In this document: piece by piece, positions 12,717-23,252 of the stretch
Layout: each line of letters starts with the position of its first letter
How positions within the stretch are numbered: position 1 is the stretch's first letter
NCBI GenBank assembly: GCA_905250115.1
Contig: CAJNOI010000207.1
Span: forward strand, 81,422 to 145,421
Direction of reading: 5' to 3'
Length of the DNA: 64,000 nt
From: Adineta steineri
Lineage: Eukaryota > Rotifera > Eurotatoria > Adinetida > Adinetidae
Program-made: the position numbers and the translations under genes
Notes under the pieces: model-generated
Told to the model about the DNA's origin: nothing
The model's database searches: none
What the model saw: the letters and a program-made list of their open reading frames with translations, nothing else

Positions 12717-13461
12717 ATAGAGTCAGAAGTCAAGCAGCCGCCAGATTGAAAGAGAAACACCTAGTAAATAGATAAGAAGGAGAAGTGTGAGAGACAATCA
12801 TTTACCGTTCCAGTTTTCCCTTCGTTGTTCCAGTAGATCTAAAGATATCTATATAGCAATCGGTTAAAAACTTTGTACTTGTTACTCTCGTTAAATGATA
12901 CTACTTCATGTTTCTAGCTGTTCAGATCAGTACTAAACATAATAGATACGCAAGAATCAACTTGAGCTTTGTTATGGAAACCGTATATTTTTTACTTTCT
13001 GATTCAAGAAAACACTTGTAGTCAGTAATATTTCAATACTAAACAAAACAATTTCGTTGGCCGGGCTTTTTATTATAAGCGTGTATTGGAAATTACTATT
13101 TCTGTCTTATCAGATTCTGTAAGGGCTATTATAATACTTAGTTTATAAATGCCTTTCGTTTATCATTGAATAATCAATACTATGTAGCTACCCTGTAATA
13201 TATCCAAAGAAATCATTTGAGTGAGATCGTGAATTCATCACATAATAGAGTATCTATCTGAAAAAGGCACCACCTTTGTATAAGTCATGATATCTTATGA
13301 AAAAATACATACTATAGAAATTTTTGAGCAAAAAAACAATTTTGTTTCTATCACATTCTCATCTCGTTCTTCTATCTCCTTAAGCATGACACAAAATAAT
13401 CAATCAGATGATTACGATAAACTGCATTCGTTTTTATTAATATGTATATCTTTTTATATAG
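12717..13461. other. Intergenic / missing 5' part of LRR gene
   Basis: No confident coding segment. If the downstream LRR exons belong to a complete gene, its first exon and start should lie here, but I could not find a matching LRR exon or other domain. Confidence 0.5.
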
Positions 13462-14383
13462 ACACCATTCGGTATACTCAATCTCTGCGTATATCGCATT
13501 GAAAATCGAGGAGCGCAACATCTTGCTGATGCCTTGCAACATAACACGGTAACTTAGCATCCCTTTTCTCTCTATCTCTCTTATCTAGTTCTATTGATAC
13601 AGACAATTACTTCATTAGATTTGCATGATAATAAAGTGCAAGATGAAGGAGTAGAACATCTCGCTGCTACTTTACGACACAATAGAGTAACTATTTATCT
13701 TTCTCCTTTTTCTTCTCTATTCGCCATTCATATTTTTTCTACAGACACTTACCACATTGAATCTTCTTCGAAATAAAATTGGAGATCGAGGAGCACAATA
13801 TCTTGCAGATGTTCTACGATTCAACACGGTGATTTTCTTTTGTGTCTTTTTCTCTTGCTCTCTCATGTATACTTTTTATATAGAAATTGATCTGTCTAAA
13901 TCTCCTTGGGAATGAAGTCGGAAACCAAGGAGCACAATATCTTGCTAATGCTCTACAATATAATGAAGTAATTCTTCTTCTGTCTCTATCTCTGATGTCT
14001 TTAACTTCTCACATAGACACTCACCATACTACATCTTTGGAACAATAAAATCGAAGACCAGGGAGTACGAAGTTTCGCTACTGCTCTACAACACAACAAG
14101 GTAGTTTTGATTTATCATTCGTCTTCATCGTGCTCATTTCAATCTTTTCATATAGATACTCGAAATACTCGATCTTAGCGGAAATCCAATTGGAGATGAA
14201 GCGGCAGATCATATCGCTAATATCCTACTAGATAACACAGTAATTCTATTTTCTCATTCACTGTAAGTCTCTCATTTTTATCATTTCACATAGACACTCA
14301 AGCAACTATGGCTCTGGAATAATAATATCTCGTCCAAATTAAGAGAATATTTCAAAAATCAAGATAATCGAATACAATGTTAA
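13462..14383 (+). CDS. LRR protein (RNI/NLR type), one repeat per exon, 5' end not found
   Basis: Seven coding exons encode successive 28-residue RNI-type leucine-rich repeats: 13462-13548, 13603-13686, 13745-13828, 13884-13967, 14017-14100, 14156-14239 and 14294-14383 (stop). Five are exactly 84 bp; the first is 87 bp and the last is the C-terminal cap. Repeats follow the pattern TLxxLxLxxNxIxDxGAQxLAxALQxN, as in ribonuclease-inhibitor-like and NLR proteins. Introns are 46-58 bp and all phase 0. The C terminus reads FKNQDNRIQC. The first repeat (TPFGILNLCVYRIENRGAQ) departs from the consensus and no start codon or N-terminal domain is visible upstream. It may be a 5'-truncated copy or have a distant first exon. 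Ligand and function are unknown. Confidence 0.75.
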
Positions 14384-14949
14384 TTGTGTATTTTATTTTT
14401 ATTAATTCAGAATAAATGATTTACTCTACATTTCAAATAAAATCTACAGAATAATGAGTTCTTTCATCTTGATTAAAAGTGTTATAATCTGATGCACGAT
14501 TTTTTGAACTATTGAATAGAGATATCTATAATTTAGATGAGTGTGGGTGTGGAACGAATAAAGAGTTGAAAAAGTCCCACACTCACACTCACATCCTTGC
14601 ACACGATTTTACAAAGATAGGCAAGGAGAAGAGAGACATTTTTATAAAAATTAGGATGTGGACAAAACTAGATGTGTGTGTTTGGGTAGTGAATCTGGTA
14701 CATTCACACCCTAAGCTACCACCTATATCCACATCTTCAAGTCTGTTTAACATTACTGAAAAATCAATTTGATTGTTGACTCTGAACGTTTTTCGCCATT
14801 AACGTGAGTGTTCATCGATTGGTGATTAAGCGCGCTTGTTTATTTTTGATTAATGAAAAGACAGTAAAGATATAATTAAAGAGAAATAAAACTTTTTGTG
14901 ATTAAAATATTTTTTCGTAGAAACGAAAGCGATACAATAAAATGATAAA
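14384..14949. other. Intergenic with telomere-like hairpin
   Basis: At 14531-14600 GTGTGGGTGTGG faces CCCACACTCACACTCACATCC, and a weaker GTGTGTGTTTGGGT / ACACCC pair follows at 14672-14715. No gene is supported. Confidence 0.55.
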
Positions 14950-15165
14950 TTACCACTTTGCAAATTCGTTGCATACGCAATTGGCAGGCTTTTGGCTTTC
15001 GCACGCTGCCATGTTACCGTTTGAAATACCTTTGACTATGCAATAGTTGTATAAAGAACAACTCAAAGTACATCCCCAACTTATAGCCTTGTCCTCAATA
15101 GGATTTGCATTAGCAACCAAAAATATTGCCATCATTACAACCAGAATCACAATGAATTTGTTCAT
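14950..15165 (-). CDS. Small secreted cysteine-rich peptide
   Basis: A 71-aa protein with an N-terminal signal peptide (KFIVILVVMMAIFLVANA, cleavage probably after NANA or nearby) and a mature part of about 50 residues. Six cysteines are spaced C-x3-C-x5-C ... C-x7-C-x-C, compatible with three disulfides. This resembles secreted defensin- or toxin-like mini-proteins in general design, but the spacing is not the canonical CS-alpha-beta pattern, in which x3 lies between Cys2 and Cys3. No family is assigned. Intact start, signal peptide and stop support a real gene. Confidence 0.7.
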   Translation of the reverse strand: MNKFIVILVVMMAIFLVANANPIEDKAISWGCTLSCSLYNYCIVKGISNGNMAACESQKPANCVCNEFAKW

Positions 15166-16365
15166 GATGTGGATTGTTTGATAAACTAGGTATAATCATA
15201 TATTTAATTTGTCGTTAAGAAAGAAAAAAAACTCACAATAAATTGAATAATATCAAAGTAAGATCGGATGAATTATGTTCGAATATTATCGCTCAAATTT
15301 GATTGAAGGTATAAAATCATTTAAACAGTCTCATATTTATATACGTATTTAGTAGGTAGAAAACAAATTAACCGAAAGTAGTTTATGCTAAATTATTTTG
15401 CATAATCATCAAATAAATTTATTAATTCATGATACAATAATTGGTCTTCGGTTAAGAATACATTCAAGAGCCACTCGAATCGCATATATGTTTATATGGA
15501 TAATATGTATATATGCTCTTGACAATTTAATAATAATAATAATATGAGTGATATATAGGAAGTGAGTTCATAGTTGATTAGGCTTTAGAGATTATACAAT
15601 CCTATATTAAATATTAAAGTAATAAGAGTTACTTCAAAATTATGTTCTATGCGTACTTCTTTTTCATACTGTATCATTAGAGAAAACATACGACTGTTAA
15701 TCAAATGAAATAATATGTACTCGTTGGAGATATACGTGTCAAATTCCTATAAGCTGTAGTTCTCAGAACTAATCCTCGTTTAGAGAGCGTTCAATAATCC
15801 TAGTTTGAAAATCTGGTGACCAAACGAAGACTTTTTAACTTAAGATGTATTATATAGAATGTTATTCAACAGAATCCTGCAGTTTACCCTGCAGTATAGC
15901 AATAAACACACAATTTTCTATCGTGGCCTCTATGTTAATGTAGTTTCATTCGATATTTTGATGATCAGACAGTGATTTTTGATTCAATATTCAAGTACGT
16001 AACGAGTAAAGCAATGACTTTTGGAAGTTGCGTGCTTGTTGCGATATTATTAGTGAAGAGATGTGAGACTTGCAAATAAAATTCAACTATATAAATACCA
16101 TATGATCAAAGGACGGGAGCATGTAATAAATGGAAAATGAGCGTTTAAATGTTCATCGAAAATTCACTTGTAATTATTTCTAGCAAAGAGTAAAATTGAA
16201 TGTGAGTGAGGATATTATTCAAAACATTTTATTCTTAATATATATATATGTGGAAATACATAAACTTTCTATGTGAATGTAACAATAAAATTTATTCAAT
16301 TAATTTTTCATCTAGTTCTAATAAAAAAAAGAAATTTATAGTTTATCGGTATTAGTGCCATATGA
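15166..16365. other. Intergenic, no gene recognised
   Basis: About 1.2 kb of AT-rich sequence. I see no conserved coding segment, RNA gene or repeat beyond simple A/T runs. Confidence 0.55.
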
Positions 16366-17436
16366 TCAGTTGTTTGTCCGATGATTAGTAATAATGAGCG
16401 GAAGTTCTAGAAGAATATCTGTAGAAGGCTCACCAAGATCAACTTTCAGTTGAAGTATGTGACTTATGCTAACTGATTGATTTTTATCTTTCGAAAGATA
16501 ATAATGTGTAAAAGTGGGTAGAGTTGTGTTGGGCACATGCATTTGGTAGTTTTTGTGAAAGTTTATATCTCGAAAGTGATCGGTGATTTCCAGATCTCGC
16601 TCAAACATACGTGTTTTTCTATTTGCATAGGAAGGAAGAAAGTCGATATGCTGTAAAACATTCATCGTTGTTAAACGTATCAGATAATCCTGTGGGTTAT
16701 GTATATCGACGGTAAATGAAAAGTTGTTTCCAATGTTGACGACATTCTTGTGAAGAATGAGTTGAACACGAACACCATTGCGATTTGTCTCTTCTACTTC
16801 GAGTTGTGTCGAATTGACAGGCAGCGATGCATGTTTGATAATAACAGGAAATTCCTTTTGAATATTCCGTCTGTACCATTGAGATCTGGTAAATACAATG
16901 CGAATGAAGTAATGAATATACAGTATATTGTGTCGTTTTGCTCCAGCTGAGGACGGTAAGGAATTTTCAAGAGGGAAATGAAATGGCCAACTATGATTGC
17001 TATATGATGGAAGAGAAATACGTTTGTTATTGTAAGAGTCTACGATCTGTACTTTGGTCAAAATATCCATGCGATAGAGAGTTGCCGCCTGCTTGTAGGC
17101 TCCAGTGTAGTGTGAGTAGAAAACCTTACCAATGAGTTGTATATCAATACGGTTCAGTTTCAAGCTGCCGAAATTATTGGAAAAATCAATCGTACCTGTA
17201 ATGTTTTCACCTGTCCAAAATATATTTTGATCTTTTCCAGGAAATCGACATTTGATCCTTGATTTTAATCCACCACTACTTAATCCTATTAATAACAACA
17301 TAAGAAACAAATATTGACGAATAATATTCGGAAATAAATAGAACATATTGGAATTGAAATAAGACAACCAATGTTTACTTTTCGTAAGTTTTAACTGTCG
17401 TACAATAGAAAAAAAATTGTAAAATGATAGATTCAT
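16366..17436 (-). CDS. Arrestin-domain (ARRDC-like) protein
   Basis: Alpha-arrestins are cytoplasmic adaptors that link membrane receptors or transporters to ubiquitination and trafficking. The N-terminal arrestin fold shows FWTGENITGTIDFSNN, LNRIDIQLIGKVFYSHY and WPFHFPL; the C-terminal arrestin fold begins near LEVEETNRNGVRVQLILHKN and ends with LELPLIITNH, a typical arrestin end. Read straight, the frame is 356 aa and contains an unusual hydrophobic stretch (YLFLMLLLIGLSSGG) before the fold. A 93-nt in-frame segment (17378-17286) with GTAAAC donor and TTAATAG acceptor spans it and is probably a retained-looking intron; splicing would give about 325 aa and a cytosolic N terminus. No PPxY motif is obvious. 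Confidence 0.8.
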   Translation of the reverse strand: MNLSFYNFFSIVRQLKLTKSKHWLSYFNSNMFYLFPNIIRQYLFLMLLLIGLSSGGLKSRIKCRFPGKDQNIFWTGENITGTIDFSNNFGSLKLNRIDIQLIGKVFYSHYTGAYKQAATLYRMDILTKVQIVDSYNNKRISLPSYSNHSWPFHFPLENSLPSSAGAKRHNILYIHYFIRIVFTRSQWYRRNIQKEFPVIIKHASLPVNSTQLEVEETNRNGVRVQLILHKNVVNIGNNFSFTVDIHNPQDYLIRLTTMNVLQHIDFLPSYANRKTRMFERDLEITDHFRDINFHKNYQMHVPNTTLPTFTHYYLSKDKNQSVSISHILQLKVDLGEPSTDILLELPLIITNHRTNN

Positions 17437-18338
17437 TCTATTGATAAATTAAATTATTGATAGGAAAAAGGTCGGTGGTGTCATATTTCAAATAAGGAAA
17501 AGTAAATTGGATGCAATCTGATATTTTCGTACAATCACGCTTAAGGTTAATACGATCTATACTACTACAAAACTACCATATTTCAAATGAACAGATCATG
17601 TTGAAATAATTTTGTTCTACGTGCTCATGTTTTCACGATAACATTCTGAAAAGTAATTTTTTTACTTAAATCGAATGAATATTCACAGCGAGATCAATCG
17701 AAGCTGACTATGAAAGAAGTTCTTCCGCAGTGACATTTATATGTTGTAATTAATCAAATGTAAGTTTCGATCACGACTATTGAAGAAATCAATGGAAGAA
17801 AAATAATACTGGACTCTTTCGGATAGGAACCAATGAATTCTGCTGTAAACAATGGAATTTTAAATTATCCGATGTTTCATGGCTATCATACAAGTTAAAT
17901 TCAATTTTCGTCATTGTCCATGACAATAAGAACACGAGTAAATGGCTCAAAAGTATTTTTTACTTAATCTGTATAATTCTATCTCACATCGCTATAAAAA
18001 AGATGATTATATAGTTACATATCGAGAGAACAAATAGTAAATACGAAGACAATGATACGCAATTTTTATCAGGAAGTATATATTAGTCTAAGGCATTTAA
18101 CACAAATAGCAATGTAAGCTAAACAAAACTCTAACTTATAAACATATTATGTTGAAGGTGCGGATGTAGATGGATAATGTACACCTAAACCCTCCATGCG
18201 GATATTAACATATCACGTCTATCCAATATAACTCAAATGATACTTATATTTATTGATAAAAATATATAACATAGATTTACAAAAAGCAGACTCGTTAGCA
18301 GGATTAGTGTTAGATATAATCTTTTCATTTCGTCAATT
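17437..18338. other. Intergenic, no gene recognised
   Basis: AT-rich spacer between the arrestin-domain gene and the 3' end of the GPCR gene. No feature supported. Confidence 0.55.
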
Positions 18339-19403
18339 TTATTCATCTCCATCATTTGGACGAAGTCCTCGTACTGTTGTTCCTCCACCAGTTGTTACGC
18401 GTGTTGGATTTTGACGTAATATCTTTGTTTGAATCAGTTGTAATAATTCACGTCGAAATATTTCCGATGATGTAGCAAAGTTAGCAAATGTTAATGAAAA
18501 TCCAAGATAAATCAAAACATATGTCATATTACTCGCAAATGCTTCAATTGTAGTACGAAGTGATGATTTTGGTGTATTTATCGTAAATGCACTATAAACA
18601 AGATAACATGGATTGGGTAAATTTAGAACGATGAAAAGAGTAATTTGATGTGCCAACATTTTATGAAGTTGAGCATCTTTCTTTGACATTTTACTACCTT
18701 GAGCGGGTCGATTTTCATTAGTTCCTCCACCTGGTCCAATTCTTTGTTTAGTTTTATGAATATTATTAACAGTTAATAGACCAAAAACAAGCATTAAAAA
18801 TAATGGAAGAATACCACTATCAATAGCAATGTAAGTACTAAAAAATACTCCATAAGCTCCTGAGCGATACTTACAAGAGCCGGTACTAATATCATAGAAA
18901 ATAAGTACTTGAATATATATGAGACACCAGATAATAGCAGTACCAATCATAAGACGACTGGCAACCTTTGGTGAACTCCATTGTCGACGAACAGCATCAC
19001 GAGAACTAGCAAAATAACGATCAATTGAAGCCAAAATGATTTGATACCGAGGAACAGCAACAAATATATAAAATAAATAGAATCGAATTTTACAATAATA
19101 AAGATTCGTATTGAGTGTTGTAATACTATAACCATAGTGTATCATTCGAGTAACAAGAGCAAAATTAAATGTAAAAAATTGTGCAAAACTCGAAGCAATG
19201 AAATACATTGCACAAGGACTTTTATTAAATGTTGGTTGAGAAAAGACGAGACAAGTTAAAGCAGATCCAATGTTACCCATAATCAAAATCAAACCTAAAC
19301 CAATTTGTGAAATATATTTGTTGAGTGAATTGAAAAGTGAAATTAAATGAGCTTGATTGTCGCTAATGATGATGCTCGTACCATTTATCGTTGTATTTGA
19401 CAT
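18339..19403 (-). CDS. Rhodopsin-family G-protein-coupled receptor (orphan)
   Basis: A single-exon 7TM receptor of 354 aa. I start at the ATG at 19403 (MSNTTINGT), which gives an extracellular N terminus with NTT and NGT glycosylation sites. TM1 is IGLGLILIMGNIGSALTCLVF with the GN pair. TM3 ends with ASIDRYFAS, the DRY motif. A Cys before TM3 (YYCKI) and one in the second extracellular loop (TGSCKY) can form the usual disulfide. The third intracellular loop is Gly-rich (RIGPGGGTNENRP). TM6/7 (HQITLFIVLNLPNPCYLVYS, NMTYVLIYLGFSLTFANFA) lack the standard NPxxY. It resembles the divergent peptide-receptor-like GPCRs of rotifers; ligand unknown. Confidence 0.85.
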   Translation of the reverse strand: MSNTTINGTSIIISDNQAHLISLFNSLNKYISQIGLGLILIMGNIGSALTCLVFSQPTFNKSPCAMYFIASSFAQFFTFNFALVTRMIHYGYSITTLNTNLYYCKIRFYLFYIFVAVPRYQIILASIDRYFASSRDAVRRQWSSPKVASRLMIGTAIIWCLIYIQVLIFYDISTGSCKYRSGAYGVFFSTYIAIDSGILPLFLMLVFGLLTVNNIHKTKQRIGPGGGTNENRPAQGSKMSKKDAQLHKMLAHQITLFIVLNLPNPCYLVYSAFTINTPKSSLRTTIEAFASNMTYVLIYLGFSLTFANFATSSEIFRRELLQLIQTKILRQNPTRVTTGGGTTVRGLRPNDGDE

Positions 19404-20917
19404 TTTTCTCAACGATCTCTAGAAAGAAAAAGATATGAGAATCCATTAGTGTCTGTAAGATGGAAATTAATCTAATTTTTCTTCTTCTTATCATTCTGAC
19501 AAAATGTAAATATACATAATTGTATAAGATATATATCTATTCGAGCAATGCTACTAAGGGATAAGTGTAGATTAAAACTAGTTTGTAAACATAGAAAATA
19601 CAGCGGCTTACCCTGATGATTAAATATTTTTTTGATGATGACTTATTTAGTTTAATCTTCCTTTCTTGGATTCTATATTAGAATAGAAACAATCTTTAAT
19701 GATTTATTTTTGTAGAATTCATTCAATTCAAAAACAGTTGAATCCTTAGTAATGCGTAATAATATAGATTAAAACTTCATCTAGTCATCACTAGATGTTT
19801 TGTGATATTATATTAATAAAAAATATCTTGAAAAGAAACACAACATATTGTGATTGTTGTTTTCTTCTCAAATGAGAAAGATTTTCGAACTAAATGAAAA
19901 AAAGCGAGTTTTTTTATAAAAATCATTGGATTTTATTATCTTTGATACTAACTTATGAAAGAGAAGTGATAATACGCAGTTTTATTCTTTATTTTGATGA
20001 ATGGTAGTAGAGAAGATGAAGAAACAAAATAGATAAAAATGAATCAGTTTTTCATTAATGATTTCGACTACGGATGTTGGAAAAAAATAATGATGATTTT
20101 TATTATGCATTATAACACAAAGACTTTGCCTGCTGAATCTTTATCGTATTATCTTGAGGGTAATGAATCTGAATGTGCCATGAACAAAACATCCCCTCCT
20201 AGCACTATATAGTTCAACAAACAATGGGACAAAAATAATTAACTTCGTTAGAGATATTTCAATAGATGGATCGAAAGAGAAATCATAACAGCTACGACAT
20301 TACTCTGTTTTTCTTTTTGCACAATTAGTTACTCGAACGACGTAATTACATTATGAGTAATAATGGCGAATGACTTATTTCATACGAAAAATCTATTCTA
20401 TCTTCATTCATTCTCTGCTGTTTTAATAGAAGATATGAATTAATCGAAAGAATATACCATAGATCCGTTTGTTTGTGTAAATATATGTTGTAGACATGGA
20501 CGGCGAAACGATTTCATTTTCGGGTCGGCTATATTTTCCAAATGAATCATTCCGGACAGCAAATTATACAAAGATTTTTTTAACTGTGAATCGTTTAGTC
20601 TTTCTTGTTGACTTTAGTTATTATTGAAATTTAATAACTACATGATACTTTATTTTCCAAGAAAAAAATATGAATTCACAGTGTAATATAGAAATACTGC
20701 TTGACAATGGTCAAAAAACGAAACTATTCGTGCTCAAAAAAAGTCTTTCAACTTTGGTTTTTTAAGATAAAACCAGAACGGATGCATTTCAAATCAAGTA
20801 CACCTAACTTTTCTTTGTGTATACTCAGAACTATTACTAGTCTTAGTTTTTTACTTTAAAAAGATATAATCTGACTTTATTTAGCCGACATTCCTATATA
20901 AAGAACTTTGACGAGAA
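19404..20917. other. Intergenic, no gene recognised
   Basis: About 1.5 kb upstream of the GPCR. No coding segment or structured element is supported. Confidence 0.5.
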
Positions 20918-21255
20918 AATTAACCAAAAAATGTCCAAAAATTTGTCACAATCATACGCTTTTAATCACAAACAACCAAAATAATCAAAATTTCCTTGGT
21001 TATTACGATGAATTGAGATTAAAATCGATTAGCAGTTCATGCAAAAATTTGATTTTAACTAACTTTTGCCCGATACAAAATGAACAAATTGAAACCCATT
21101 TTCATCAATTATACTCAACTTTTTTCATGAACTTTTAATTGATTATAATCGCAGTTCATCATAATAATCAAGAAAAATTTAGTTTTTCCAGTTATTTCTG
21201 ATTAAAATCGATTAAAAGTGTGTGATTATCACAGATTTTCAATTCTTTTTTAATG
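20918..21255. mobile_element. Diverged fold-back element (TTAAAATCGATT family)
   Basis: An imperfect palindrome: the left arm (ATCATACGCTTTTAATC ... GGTTATTACGATGAATTGAG) matches the reverse complement of the right arm (ATCACACACTTTTAATC ... GATTATTATGATGAACTGCG). Shared segments with the element at 40579-41059 (TTATTACGA followed by TTAAAATCGATTA) show both belong to one repeat family. Its limits are approximate and it abuts the next element. Confidence 0.6.
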
Positions 21256-21272
21256 GAGTTTAATCATTCAAC

Positions 21273-21759
21273 CAAGGGGGAAAATGCGTACTTTAAAGCA
21301 TAAAGTACTGTAAAGTATCAAAGTAGTTTAAAATACGTAGAAGTGGAAGGAAGCAGCGCAAAATAGCTCGAAGCACGAAACTAGTTCAAATTAGCTCAAA
21401 ATTCAAAAGTGGTTCAAAGTAAAAAAGTAGTCCAAAGTAGACCGAAGTAGTTCAAAGTACGTAGAATTAATTTCAAATACAAAGTAGTGCAAGGTACAAA
21501 AATAGCTCAAAATATGTAATAGCAGCACATAGCGCTTCAAACTAACTCGAAGTAGCCAAAAGTAGCTAAAAGTAGCACAAAGTACCTCAAAGTAGCACAA
21601 AGTAGCGTAAAATAGTCTAAAGTAGCGTAAAGTAGGTCAAAGTAGCACAAAGCAGCGTAAAGTAGCTCAAAAGTAGCGTAAAGTCGCTTAGAGTAGTGCA
21701 GAGTAGCATAAAGTAGCTCAAATTCACTTGAAGTGCAGAAGTACGTATTTTTCCCCTTG
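21273..21759. mobile_element. hAT-like MITE with internal AAAGTAG minisatellite
   Basis: Terminal inverted repeats CAAGGGGGAAAATGCGTAC (left) and CAAGGGGAAAAATACGTAC (right, reversed) bound 487 bp. The insertion is flanked by a perfect 8-bp duplication, CATTCAAC, at 21265-21272 and 21760-21767. An 8-bp duplication and short terminal repeats fit hAT elements. The entire interior is a degenerate tandem repeat with no coding capacity. Confidence 0.85.
21295..21735. repeat. Degenerate minisatellite, unit about 10-12 bp (AAAGTAGCTC)
   Basis: Dozens of variants of AAAGTAGCTC / AAAGTAGCGTA / AAAGTAGCACA follow one another. Open frames of Tyr/Leu/Cys-rich protein on the minus strand arise from this array and are not genes. 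Confidence 0.85.
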
Positions 21760-21935
21760 CATTCAACTCTGGATTTCAAAAAACAAACAACTCGATATCG
21801 ATGCAGATACAGATACCACACTAGCAAAATCCCATATAAACACTTCAGTGGACACAAGTTGATAGTGGAGAAAGTGTACACTAATCTTGTGTTATGTTGT
21901 AATATCTTCTAACAAATCCAGGTACTACTTTATCT

Positions 21936-22085
21936 CTCGATATCATCTTTTACCTGGATGTATCTCTTCAGATATCATATATATTGGGATATCATCTCTC
22001 TTGATATCATATATGATATCTTATATCTGGATCTCTTTGCTAAGATATGATATCTTATAATATGTTATATCTATCTCTTGTTTTA
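21936..22085. repeat. GATATC-rich simple sequence
   Basis: GATATC and ATATAT motifs recur at irregular spacing (for example GGATATCATCTC, TTGATATCATATATGATATC). Self-complementary low-complexity DNA with no coding potential. Confidence 0.7.
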
Positions 22086-22099
22086 CCTAGATAGTCACT

Positions 22100-23252
22100 C
22101 TCTCATATATAGACCGCATTTTATGTAATTTAACATACGATCTTCTATCTTATTATTTACCATCGTTTTATGTGATTGTCAATAAACTTATTAACGATCG
22201 AAACCATATTCTACTTAACACTTGTAACAATAAGACATCTATCGGAGTATGTAAAATAAACTACAATAGAAACTTTTCCCATGAGATCGAGCCTACCCAG
22301 GCCTAAAGGCTCCACCGCCTATGCTTTCATATATATTACTCCGACTTACTGAAATGATACATCAGATTTGATTAGCTACAAATTCTCAAGTATAATTTTA
22401 TTTAATATAAAATAGAGAGTCGGAATTTGTTTACATAAAAATTATTCACTTGATGAATTGAATTCTTTCAAAATATTTGCAACATAAAATGGATTTCCAT
22501 CAAAAGGGATAGAACGAAACTTCATCTACTTTAAAACTTTTTTGAAGTGCATACTTCTAAGGTCTCACCATTTCCCTTTTCACTTGGTTTGATAATGGTG
22601 AAATAAAAAAAATTTGTTTGCTATTCTATATATAAATAATTATTTATTAAAAACTGATGAATGAATTTCAATATAAAACTTTAAATAGCAAAGCTTTTTT
22701 TTCTCTAGATATAAATATTGTTGTAATCTTTTAATTCCATAAGGAATATTTATAATTATAAAAGAATGTTATTCATAAAGATATTGTCTACGTGTATAAT
22801 ATCAACTTTTGGAGATTAAGTTTTATATTCGCTTATAATATTTTAATTATATTGTCTATTACTGTCTTTAATAAATTTATATTAAAAAATGAGGTTATAT
22901 AGTGAAACAGATCAATTTCTGCAGATCGTTGTCTACTGACAGTAAAGAGATATTTCCAATATATAAAATGCAAAACTTAAGAGAAACGACGAGAAAATAA
23001 ATGAAGAAAGTAAAGAAGACACTAATTTTGTCTTTTGTGCAAGAAAATAACACAAGTATGTGGAGTACAAATTATGGGATCAAAAAGACATTTTTTCATT
23101 CTGTGTAGAAGGTAAGGATAACAGCACGTCGCATCAATAACATTTTCTTTTTTTTTTTATATAAACAAGTTGTATTTTTTTCTTATCCCTTTCATAATTA
23201 TCTGAACGTATTGAATTCAATAACATATCATATTTTTAGAACACAAATAAAA
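22100..23252. other. Intergenic, upstream of nuclear receptor
   Basis: AT-rich, no gene recognised. A run ending ATTTTTAG at about 23230-23239 lies just before the nuclear receptor ATG and may be a splice acceptor for a 5' UTR intron or trans-spliced leader. Confidence 0.5.

Noticed and set aside
14950..15165. Assigning the Cys-rich peptide to CS-alpha-beta defensins
   Set aside because: The x3 spacing lies between Cys1 and Cys2 rather than Cys2 and Cys3, so the canonical pattern is not met.
21403..21881. Tyr/Leu/Cys-rich open frames on the minus strand
   Set aside because: They come from the degenerate AAAGTAGCTC array inside the hAT-like MITE.
23211..23252. Upstream ATG as the nuclear receptor start
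   Set aside because: An acceptor-like ATTTTTAG lies between it and the ATG at 23253, which better fits the gene start.
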